From contig NZ_CP050451.1 in NCBI RefSeq assembly GCF_014171595.1, forward strand, positions 4,588,001-4,652,000: 64,000 nucleotides of DNA, written 5' to 3'. The notes beneath the pieces are model-generated. The model saw nothing but the letters and a program-made list of their open reading frames with translations. It did no database searches and had not been told where the DNA came from. The position numbers and the translations under genes are program-made. The DNA is from Massilia sp. Se16.2.3. GTDB taxonomy: Bacteria > Pseudomonadota > Gammaproteobacteria > Burkholderiales > Burkholderiaceae_D. This document shows, piece after piece, positions 19,064 to 28,790 of this stretch. Positions within the stretch are counted from its first letter, which is position 1. Each line of letters begins with the position of its first letter.

Positions 19064-19432
19064 TTACACGCTCCAGAGAATTTGCACAGTCCAGGCGGCG
19101 CAGGCGAGCAGCCAGAGCACCGTAGCAAACTGCAAGACCAGCTTGATGCCGGCCGGTTTGACATAGTCCATCCAGATATCACGAATGCCGACCCACACGT
19201 GGTAGTACAGGCCGAGGAAGGTGACGAGGGCGAACAGCTTGAACCACTGGCGCGCGAACAGCGACGCCCAGCCTTCATAGCTGAAATTCTGTGCGCTCAG
19301 GAAGGTGCCGAGCAGGACGAGGGTGAAGACCGCCATCAGGATTGCGGTCACGCGCTGGGCCAGCCAGTCGCGCACGCCATAGTGGGCGCCGACGACGAGG
19401 CGGCGCGGGCCGATGTTGTTCTTGGTTGCCAT
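19064..19432 (-). CDS. sdhD: Succinate dehydrogenase membrane anchor subunit
   Basis: 122 residues with three transmembrane helices (about 28-48, 58-82 and 93-115). The motif FLGLYYHVWVGIRDIWMDY carries residues expected to contact quinone and heme. Together with SdhC it anchors SdhAB to the inner membrane and forms the ubiquinone site. It lies three bases after sdhC and two bases before sdhA. Confidence 0.94.
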   Translation of the reverse strand: MATKNNIGPRRLVVGAHYGVRDWLAQRVTAILMAVFTLVLLGTFLSAQNFSYEGWASLFARQWFKLFALVTFLGLYYHVWVGIRDIWMDYVKPAGIKLVLQFATVLWLLACAAWTVQILWSV

Positions 19433-19435
19433 TTT

Positions 19436-19858
19436 TCAGAATACTCCAAACAGTTTCAGGCCGACGATGACGGTCAGCGCCAGGCTGATCACCAGCACCC
19501 AGCGGGCGGTGCGCTGTGCGGCGTCCTTGTCCAGGGCCAGGTGGTTGTCCATGAACAGGTGGCGGATACCGGCGACGAAGTGGTGCAGGTAAGCCCACGA
19601 CAGGCCCAGCAGCAGGATGCGGACGAAGAGGTTGTTGACGATGTCCTTGAAGTGATAGAAAGACGTCTCCGAAAGCAGGCTCTGCTGCAGCAGGTACAAC
19701 AGGAACGGCAGCATGAGGAACAGCCCGAAACCGCTGATGCGGTGCAGGATCGACACGATCGCCGATGGCGGCTGGCGATAATTCATCGTAATGTCGGTGA
19801 TGCTGACATTACGGATCGGCTGTCCTCTCTTTTGCTGCTCTCTTATGGCTTCGGACAT
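19436..19858 (-). CDS. sdhC: Succinate dehydrogenase cytochrome b556 subunit
   Basis: 140 residues, first gene of the sdhCDAB operon. Three membrane helices are present. The family signature SILHRISGFGLFLMLPFLLY lies in the first, and the heme-ligand His in AYLHHFVAGIRHLFMDNH. The N-terminal 30 residues are longer than in enterobacteria. A strong AGGGAGGTG precedes the ATG. The operon promoter should lie in the 352-bp region to 20210, which also contains an inverted pair of GTGGGCAC repeats. Confidence 0.95.
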   Translation of the reverse strand: MSEAIREQQKRGQPIRNVSITDITMNYRQPPSAIVSILHRISGFGLFLMLPFLLYLLQQSLLSETSFYHFKDIVNNLFVRILLLGLSWAYLHHFVAGIRHLFMDNHLALDKDAAQRTARWVLVISLALTVIVGLKLFGVF

Positions 19859-20054
19859 ACAACACCTCCCTTAACTGACAAAATGTGATTAACCCTTAAT
19901 TTTCGCCGATTTTTTGAGACACACCAAGATCTCGACCCGCAATATCGGCATATCTTGCACGGAACCGGGTTTTGTTCGGTGCTTTCTGGCAAACAACATA
20001 TTTTAAACGCATAAGCACGATCGTGCAGAAACCCTGTTCGTTCTGCCGTTGTAT

Positions 20055-20082
20055 CGTAGGGTGGGCACTCGTGCCCACGCGG
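20055..20082 (+). repeat. GTGGGCAC palindromic repeat (forward copy)
   Basis: CGTAGGGTGGGCAC-TC-GTGCCCACGCGG. It sits in the sdhC-GntR intergenic region (19859-20210), about 200 bp upstream of sdhC. Apart from this and its inverted partner, that region is AT-rich toward sdhC (promoter-like) and holds no gene. Confidence 0.8.
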
Positions 20083-20172
20083 TCGTACTGGTGCAGGCCG
20101 CAAAGCGAGCCGGCTTCCACCTCATTCCCGCTGATGCGATCCGCCCGACGTTTCGATATTCGAATGCTGTTT

Positions 20173-20199
20173 CGCGTGGGCACCAGTGCCCACCCTACG
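20173..20199 (-). repeat. GTGGGCAC palindromic repeat (reverse copy)
   Basis: GCGTGGGCAC-CA-GTGCCCACCCTACG, the inverted partner of the copy at 20055, just past the GntR gene stop. The pair could fold into one large hairpin in read-through RNA. Confidence 0.8.
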
Positions 20200-20210
20200 A
20201 AACCCGGACG

Positions 20211-20978
20211 TCACGACAAATCGTTCTGGTAATGATGCTTCGCCGTCAGATACAGCCCGCGCCGCAACTCCACCGCCTTGTCGCCATAGGTGAACGAGAC
20301 CCGGTCCGCGCACAGCAGCGGCGTCCCTTCCTCCACGCCCAGGTACTGCGCCGCCGCCGCGTCCGCCGCGACTGCACGGATCTTCTCGGTGGCGCGGATC
20401 ATGCGCGTCCCGAACTCGGATTCGAACAGCCCATACATAGGACCCTTGTACTCGACCAGGCGTTCCGCGGTCAGGCCCTTGAACAGCTGCCCGGGCAGCC
20501 AGAGCTCTTCCAGGATCGTGGGCGCGCCGTCGAAGGACTGCAGGCGCTTGATGTAGACGACCGCGTCGCCCGACTTCAGCTCGAGCAGGCGCGCGACCTC
20601 GGCCGGCGCACGGATGCGCTTGACTTCGATGAGGCGGTTGTCGGGATGGTGGGGAACGCCCTCGTCGGGCATCAGCTTGAGGAAACGGAAGTGCGCGCGT
20701 TCTTCGTGGTGGGTGGCGACAAACGTGCCCTTGCCCTGGCGGCGCACGACCAGGTTCTCGGCCGCGAGTTCGTCGATGGCTTTGCGCACCGTGCCCTGGC
20801 TGACCTTGAAGCGCGCGGCCAGCTCCACTTCGCTGGGCATCAGCTCGCCCGGCTTCCACTCGCCCGACTGCAGGCTTTGCGTGATCAACGCCTTGATCTG
20901 CTGGTACAGCGGCCGGAACGATGGCGAGGCATTGTTGCCTGTGCCTTCGCTGGACGGGTTGGTTGGCGCGGGATTCAT
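20211..20978 (-). CDS. GntR-family regulator of HutC type (UTRA domain)
   Basis: 255 residues from ATG 20978. The N-terminal winged helix (about 20-90) carries YQQIKALITQSLQSGEWKPG, the recognition helix region SQGTVRKAIDELAAENLVVR and RRQGKGTF. The UTRA ligand domain follows (about 105-250; ILEELWLPGQLFKGL, GDKAVELRRGLY). Its location between sdhCDAB and mdh, with a perfect palindrome in its own upstream region, suggests it controls TCA genes, as proposed for SdhR-type GntR proteins of betaproteobacteria. The effector is unknown. It is divergent from mdh, so one operator could serve both. Confidence 0.92.
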   Translation of the reverse strand: MNPAPTNPSSEGTGNNASPSFRPLYQQIKALITQSLQSGEWKPGELMPSEVELAARFKVSQGTVRKAIDELAAENLVVRRQGKGTFVATHHEERAHFRFLKLMPDEGVPHHPDNRLIEVKRIRAPAEVARLLELKSGDAVVYIKRLQSFDGAPTILEELWLPGQLFKGLTAERLVEYKGPMYGLFESEFGTRMIRATEKIRAVAADAAAAQYLGVEEGTPLLCADRVSFTYGDKAVELRRGLYLTAKHHYQNDLS

Positions 20979-21037
20979 AGACCACGATTTCACCACAAAA
21001 CGCCCCTGCCCGTCCAGTGTACGCACGGCAACATATC

Positions 21038-21053
21038 TGTCTTATATAAGACA
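21038..21053. promoter_or_regulatory. Perfect 16-bp palindrome, probable GntR operator
   Basis: TGTCTTATATAAGACA is perfectly self-complementary. It lies 60 bp upstream of the GntR start and 210 bp upstream of mdh. Flanking ATATC and TATGAT extend the symmetry loosely. HutC-subfamily operators are palindromes of this size; assignment to this regulator is inference. Confidence 0.7.
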
Positions 21054-21262
21054 TATGATATCAATTGACAGGGCCGTTGGCCGAGGACTACACTCGCGGT
21101 CGACCGGGCATCCGCTCCCCTGTGCGACTCACGCCACAACACGCTGGATACCCCTCTGGACATGGCGGTTTTGGTATCATTGCGGTTTTCTTCGGCCCAC
21201 GCCGGGGAAACAGGCGTATCCTCGGCTTCGACCGTTTTCATTCCCACTTTTGGAGATTCATC

Positions 21263-22252
21263 ATGGCTAAAACCCCAATGCGTGTTGCCGTTACCGGCGC
21301 CGCCGGCCAGATCGGCTACTCGCTGCTGTTCCGCATCGCTAACGGCGACATGCTGGGCAAGGACCAGCCGGTCATCCTGCAGCTGCTCGAAATCGACAAC
21401 GAAAAAGCACAGAAGGCGCTCAAGGGCGTCATGATGGAAATCGACGATTGCGCATTCCCGCTGCTGGCCGGCATGACCGCCCACTCGGACCCGATGACCG
21501 CCTTCAAGGATGTCGACGTCGCCCTGCTGGTTGGCGCACGTCCACGCGGCCCTGGCATGGAACGCAAGGACCTGCTGGAAGCGAACGCACAGATCTTCAC
21601 CGTGCAGGGCAAGGCGCTCGACGCCGTCGCTTCGCGCAACGTGAAAGTGCTGGTCGTCGGCAACCCTGCCAACACCAACGCCTACATCGCCATGAAATCG
21701 GCGCCTAACCTGCCGGCGAAAAACTTCACCGCCATGCTGCGCCTGGACCACAACCGCGCCCTGTCGCAAGTTGCCGCCAAGCTGGGCAAGCCAGTCGGTT
21801 CGATCGAGAAGATGGCCGTCTGGGGCAACCACTCGCCAACGATGTACGCGGACTACCGTTTCGCGACGGTGGATGGCCAGTCGGTCAAGGAGCTTATTGC
21901 TGATGACGTCTGGAACCGCGACACCTTCCTGCCGACCGTCGGCAAGCGCGGCGCCGCCATCATCGAGGCACGCGGTGCATCGTCGGCTGCATCGGCCGCC
22001 AACGCCGCCATCGACCACGTGCGCGACTGGGTGCTGGGCACCAACGGCAAGTGGACCACGATGGGCATTCCGTCGGACGGTTCGTACGGCATCCCTGAAG
22101 GCGTGATGTTCGGCTTCCCGGTTACGACCGAGAACGGCGAGTACACCATCGTCCAGGGCCTGGAAATCGATGAATTCTCGCAAGAGCGCATCAACCTGAC
22201 GCTGAAAGAGCTGACGGAAGAGCGTGAAGGCGTGGCGCACCTGCTGGCTTAA
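21263..22252 (+). CDS. mdh: Malate dehydrogenase
   Basis: 329 residues from ATG 21263 (TGGAGATTC upstream). It oxidises malate to oxaloacetate with NAD. The Rossmann start [19 protein letters not shown], the active-site loop [15 protein letters not shown], the Asp/Arg pair in MLRLDHNRA and the catalytic His in [12 protein letters not shown] are all present. This is the LDH-like cytosolic form common in betaproteobacteria rather than the E. coli type. It is divergent from the GntR gene and followed at 134 bp by a CitE-like lyase. Confidence 0.97.
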   Translation: MAKTPMRVAVTGAAGQIGYSLLFRIANGDMLGKDQPVILQLLEIDNEKAQKALKGVMMEIDDCAFPLLAGMTAHSDPMTAFKDVDVALLVGARPRGPGMERKDLLEANAQIFTVQGKALDAVASRNVKVLVVGNPANTNAYIAMKSAPNLPAKNFTAMLRLDHNRALSQVAAKLGKPVGSIEKMAVWGNHSPTMYADYRFATVDGQSVKELIADDVWNRDTFLPTVGKRGAAIIEARGASSAASAANAAIDHVRDWVLGTNGKWTTMGIPSDGSYGIPEGVMFGFPVTTENGEYTIVQGLEIDEFSQERINLTLKELTEEREGVAHLLA

Positions 22253-22386
22253 GCTGCAGATCAGAACCCGAAGGCGCGCATGACCGGCAAAGCCGGGCGC
22301 GCGCACCTTCCCTGTGCCGCCGCGTCCCGGCGGCACGGTCGTTTCCAAAGTTCACTTCAACTTCACGCGTTTCGGTAGAAACACCC

Positions 22387-23376
22387 ATGCATCCTTCCGA
22401 GGTTTTATTCCAGGGCAAACGCCAGCCGCTCCTGCTTCCCGCCTGCGACCACTACGCCGGCTCGGAGAAGCTGATGCGCAAGTCGATGGCCCTGCAACAA
22501 GAGCTTGGTCCCGTCTTCGACATCACCTTCGACTGCGAGGACGGTGCCGCCGCCGGCAACGAAGAGGCGCACGCGCAACTGGTCGCCAGCCTCGTCGATT
22601 CAAGCGACAACCGCTTCAACCGCATCGGCGTGCGCCTGCACGACATCGACAGCCCCCATTTCGTGCAGGACGTCGTCACCATCGTTGGCGCAGCGCCGCG
22701 CCGCCTGGCCTATGTCGTGCTGCCGAAACCGAACGGCGTCGAGGACGTGCGCCGTGCGCTCGAGATCATCAACCGCGTCGCCATGCCCAACGGGCGCCTG
22801 GTGCTGCCGGTGCATGTGCTGATCGAAACCCACGGCGCCCTGCGCGAGGCCTGGCAGATCGCCGCCCTGCCCCAGGTCGAATGCCTGTCCTTCGGCATCA
22901 TGGATTTCGTCTCCTCCCACTTCGGCGCAATTCCCGCGAGCGCGATGCGCACGCCAGGACAATTCACGCATCCGTTGGTTGCACGCGCCAAGCTGGAGAT
23001 GGTTGCGGCATGTCATGCGCACGGCAAGGTGGCCTCGCATAATGTGACGACCGATATCAAGGATAGTGCGATTGTGGCAAACGATGCACAGCGCGCTGCC
23101 GCCGAATTCGGTTTCACGCGCATGTGGAGCATCCACCCGGACCAGGTCAAGCCGATCATCAAGGCGTTTACGCCACGTTTGTCGGAAGTGAACGAGGCCG
23201 CCACCATCCTGCACGAGGCCATGGCGGCGAACTGGGGACCGATCGCCCAGCATGGGCGCTTGCACGACCGCGCCAGCTACCGATATTATTGGACCGTTTT
23301 GCAGCGCGCGAAGCTGGCCGGCCTGGCGCTGCCTGAATCCGCGGCGGCAATCGTCAACCAAACGGACTCTCACTGA
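22387..23376 (+). CDS. HpcH/HpaI-family CoA ester lyase (CitE/Mcl-like)
   Basis: 329 residues. TIM-barrel lyase motifs: FDCEDGAAAGNE (acidic metal ligands), NRIGVRLHD, YVVLPKPNG, HVLIETHGAL and LSFGIMDFVSSHFG. The family cleaves or forms C-C bonds of CoA thioesters such as malyl-, citramalyl- or citryl-CoA. No CitD/CitF partners are nearby, so the citrate lyase complex is unlikely; malyl/citramalyl-CoA lyase activity is more plausible. The gene commonly sits between mdh and acnA in Oxalobacteraceae (recalled). Its TGA overlaps the next ATG (TGATG). Confidence 0.88.
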   Translation: MHPSEVLFQGKRQPLLLPACDHYAGSEKLMRKSMALQQELGPVFDITFDCEDGAAAGNEEAHAQLVASLVDSSDNRFNRIGVRLHDIDSPHFVQDVVTIVGAAPRRLAYVVLPKPNGVEDVRRALEIINRVAMPNGRLVLPVHVLIETHGALREAWQIAALPQVECLSFGIMDFVSSHFGAIPASAMRTPGQFTHPLVARAKLEMVAACHAHGKVASHNVTTDIKDSAIVANDAQRAAAEFGFTRMWSIHPDQVKPIIKAFTPRLSEVNEAATILHEAMAANWGPIAQHGRLHDRASYRYYWTVLQRAKLAGLALPESAAAIVNQTDSH

Positions 23377-23915
23377 TGGCCATCTCCACCCCAAAACTGC
23401 TCTCCGCCGGCGCATTCGTGCTCGCGGCCCTCGGCCTGTGCGCCGCCACCGCATCGGCTGCTCCCGAAAAGAACCATCCGCGCGCCGAAGACGTGCTGAA
23501 GGCGAAGGCGAAAAAGCCGGCCTCCTCTTCCGCTGCGAAATCGAAGAAGGCGAAAGCCGCCGCGCCGGCCGCGGCCGCTGCCTTTGTCGACGAACCGGAG
23601 CCGGACATCACCGACACCAAGGTGACCGAATACGCTTGCGAGCTCAACAACAAGGTCACGATCTATACCAACGACACCGACGACGCGCACATCGCGCTGC
23701 GCTGGAAGAAACGCCTGCACCGCCTGACCCGCGTCGGCACCACCACCGGTGCGCTGCGTTTCGAAAATCCGAATTACGGTCTCATCTGGATCGGCATCCC
23801 CTCGAAGGGCATCCTGCTCGACTCGAAGCTGAACCGCCAGCTGGCCAACGAATGCAAGAACGCCGAGCAAAGCAAGCCGATCGTGGCTGCCACGCCGGAA
23901 ACGAAGAAATCCTAA
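23376..23915 (+). CDS. Secreted protein with MliC-like (lysozyme inhibitor) domain
   Basis: 179 residues. The signal is LLSAGAFVLAALGLCAATASA, followed by a 45-residue Lys/Ala/Ser-rich linker (KAKAKKPASSSAAKSKKAK). The C-terminal domain starts EYACELNNKVTIYTND and continues HIALRWKKRLHRLTRVGTTT, ALRFENPNYGLIWIGIPSKG, ending with NECKN. Two Cys at the domain ends fit the disulfide of MliC/PliC-type C-lysozyme inhibitors. The domain call is by pattern only. Start overlap with the lyase implies coupling. The function would be periplasmic and unrelated to the TCA neighbours. Confidence 0.65.
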   Translation: MAISTPKLLSAGAFVLAALGLCAATASAAPEKNHPRAEDVLKAKAKKPASSSAAKSKKAKAAAPAAAAAFVDEPEPDITDTKVTEYACELNNKVTIYTNDTDDAHIALRWKKRLHRLTRVGTTTGALRFENPNYGLIWIGIPSKGILLDSKLNRQLANECKNAEQSKPIVAATPETKKS

Positions 23916-23935
23916 CGCCTACGTTAGCACCCGTA

Positions 23936-24037
23936 GAGCGTGTGAAAAAAGCCTTCAGGGCAAGGCGCATCGTCGAGACAGTACGTTAGTACGGCGAGAC
24001 GATGCAACGCAGCCATGGAGGATTTTTTCACACGCTC
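23936..24037. repeat. Palindromic element with 63-nt core (copy A)
   Basis: The arms GAGCGTGTGAAAAAA (23936-23950) and TTTTTTCACACGCTC (24023-24037) are perfectly complementary. Between them lies a core with GGCAAGGCGCATCGTC, AGTACGTTAGTAC and GATGCAACGC that matches copies B and C. It sits between the MliC-like gene and acnA, 36 bp before the acnA start, and could act as an attenuator or RNA-processing site. Confidence 0.75.
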
Positions 24038-24073
24038 GAAGCAATAACAAGAGACCCTACTGAAGGAGAGCTT

Positions 24074-26782
<2,709 letters not shown>

Positions 26783-26815
26783 TCGATGGTCCGTCCGCCG
26801 CGCACGCGGCGGATG

Positions 26816-26858
26816 CAAAAAAAGCCGGATGCCGCACACGCGGATCCGGCTTTTTTTT
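26816..26858. terminator. Bidirectional terminator between acnA and the convergent gene
   Basis: An A7 run, the stem AGCCGGAT...ATCCGGCT, then T8. It works for acnA on the plus strand and for the convergent gene ending at 26873. A second GC-rich hairpin without a T tract lies at about 26790-26815. Confidence 0.9.
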
Positions 26859-26872
26859 CACCTGCCACCTTG

Positions 26873-27981
26873 CTACTTCGGTGCGAGCAAGTGGTTCTGG
26901 ATATCGACCAATGCCTTGTCCGCTTCGACACAGGTCTTCGGCGCCGTGGACAAGCGCATGAATTTCTCGCGCGTATGCTTGTCGTTCGTACGCGCCAGCC
27001 GGGCCAGCAGCCTGGAGAGGATATCCGGGTTCACCTTCTCCTTCTTGAGATAGAGGCACGCGGCGTTCGGCTTGACCGATTCCGGATCGAATCCTCCGGT
27101 GCCGAGCATGGAGGCGTACAGCACCTTTCCCAAAGGCGCTGCGGCGTCGAACCGTTCGAGTTCCGTAATATTCCCGCTCGGAACTTCGAGAACCTCGATC
27201 TGCCGGAACAATTCGCGTTCGGCGGCACGGCTTTGCAGTGCCAGCGTCACCTCCTCCACGCCGGAAATCAGCCCCTGCTGGGATTTACGTTGGGACAGCT
27301 CAGCCACGAAACGCTCGTACGTGAACGCATCCTGGATCCGTCCCGCATCGGCACCGGCATTCTTGACCAGCGAGATCACGACGTAATTCAGTTTTGGGGG
27401 CAGCTCGTCGATGATCGTCTTGTCCTGTTCCTTGGGTATCCGCTCATACAGTTCGGCAGTATGCGGCCTGTAGCAGAGGGTATCCCAGGGAATGGCCCTG
27501 GCACGGTCGGATTGCCTGATGAAGACGATGTCGCCGGTGCGCAAGGGGGAAGTCGGTTCGTTGTTGGCGCCGGTGCGGTCGTCGAGGACAAAGGTGATCT
27601 GCCCAAACAAATCGTCCTTGCTGCGCGCGCCCTGCAGCGCCGACTGGAACAGGGAAGTCAGCGGTTCCTGCAGGTAGCCGGGAACACCGGACGATGCCCG
27701 CGTGCCGAGCTCGGCAATGCTCTTGAGCAGGGTATCGGCGAGTTTGTCGCCCTTTTCCTGGTCGAACTCGAGCAGGGACAGTTTCACGCCCAGGCCGCCC
27801 CCGCTGTAGAGCACGGGCCCGTAGATGTTCGTGTTGACATCGGGGAGGCGGCGCTGGTTGAGCTGGTGATCGTCGCTGAAGAAAACGCGGCGGCCGGGAA
27901 TACCAGCGCCGTCGGCCACCGTTACTTTTTGTTTCACCTCGATAATAACCGAGGGGAGTCCAGGAGTTAGCTTTTTTGCAT
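26873..27981 (-). CDS. Protein of unknown function, start disturbed by an A-run
   Basis: About 370 residues in one frame (KVTVADGAGIPGRRVFFSDD onward, LYSGGGLGVKLSLLEFD, RTGDIVFIRQSDRA, LNYVVISLVKNAGAD, ending HLLAPK). I recognise no family. The beta-rich N-terminal third with FFSDDHQ looks like a carbohydrate- or lipid-binding domain, and the C-terminal half is helical. No good start exists in this frame. ATG 27981 would read MQKKLTPGLPS if the A6 run at 27972-27977 were A7, so I place the start there. No signal peptide is visible. It follows the acetyltransferase by 50 bp. Confidence 0.6.
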
Positions 27982-28031
27982 GAACAGTCGACAGGGTCCT
28001 GTCGGGCAGCTCTTGAAGGACGGGGAACCCG

Positions 28032-28586
28032 TTACGGCGGCGCCGATTCCGCGGCAGGGCGATGCCGCTCGAAATGCAGCCGGTCGTGCCAGGCGCCGCC
28101 GTGCTCGAAACTGCGGCGCGAATGTCCGTACTGGACGAAACCGTTGCGGGTGAGTACACGTATCGAGGCAGCGTTGTCGATCCGGGCATCGGCCTCGATG
28201 CGCATCAGGCCGAGCTCGCCGAAAGCGCGCTCCAGCATCTGGCGCACGGCCACGCTCGCATAGCCCTTGCCGCAGGCAGACTCGGCAATACGGTAGCCCA
28301 GCGTCGCCGATTGAAAATGCGCGCGGCGCACGCCGCTCAGGTTGAACCGTCCGACGATCTCCCCGCCCTCTTCCTTCAGCAGGTATTGGTAGCCACGGTC
28401 GGCGCGTGCATCGGCGAGGGCCTGCGCCACCGCCGCCTCTACACCGCCAGGCGCGTAGAAGGCCGGCGGACGCGCATTGATGCTCGCTTCGAAGAAAGCG
28501 CGGTTGCGGGTTTCGAATATGCCCAGGGCGGCGGCGTCAGCCAGGGCGAGCGGCACGAGGGAGGGCGGCAAGAGAGGCGGGGTCAT
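28032..28586 (-). CDS. GNAT acetyltransferase (RimJ/RimL type)
   Basis: 184 residues. The GNAT fold is clear: GEIVGRFNLSGVRRAHFQSA (beta strands 4-5), LGYRIAESACGKGYASVAVR (acetyl-CoA pyrophosphate loop, Q/RxxGxG/A variant CGKGYA), and IDNAASIRVLTRNGFVQYGH (motif B). RimJ/RimL-like members acetylate protein N-termini or small amines; the substrate here is unknown. It is probably co-transcribed with the unknown gene downstream. Confidence 0.9.
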   Translation of the reverse strand: MTPPLLPPSLVPLALADAAALGIFETRNRAFFEASINARPPAFYAPGGVEAAVAQALADARADRGYQYLLKEEGGEIVGRFNLSGVRRAHFQSATLGYRIAESACGKGYASVAVRQMLERAFGELGLMRIEADARIDNAASIRVLTRNGFVQYGHSRRSFEHGGAWHDRLHFERHRPAAESAPP

Positions 28587-28790
28587 CTGGCAGGACGGAA
28601 CGGGACAGCCTTATCCTCGCACGATTCAAGGTGTCAACACAACAATTCTGGAGTGTATCGCCTAATCCACGACTCCCTATGCCGGGTAACTATTGCTTGC
28701 CAATGCATAACGAATGGATATGATGAGTTGTCGGTACAAGTGACACATCGGCAATCCGACACCGTGACATTCATTCAGGGGATAACAACA

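Noticed and set aside
22310..22340. GC-rich hairpin after mdh as a terminator
   Set aside because: GTGCCGCCGCG...CGGCGGCAC pairs well but has no T tract, so termination is not supported.
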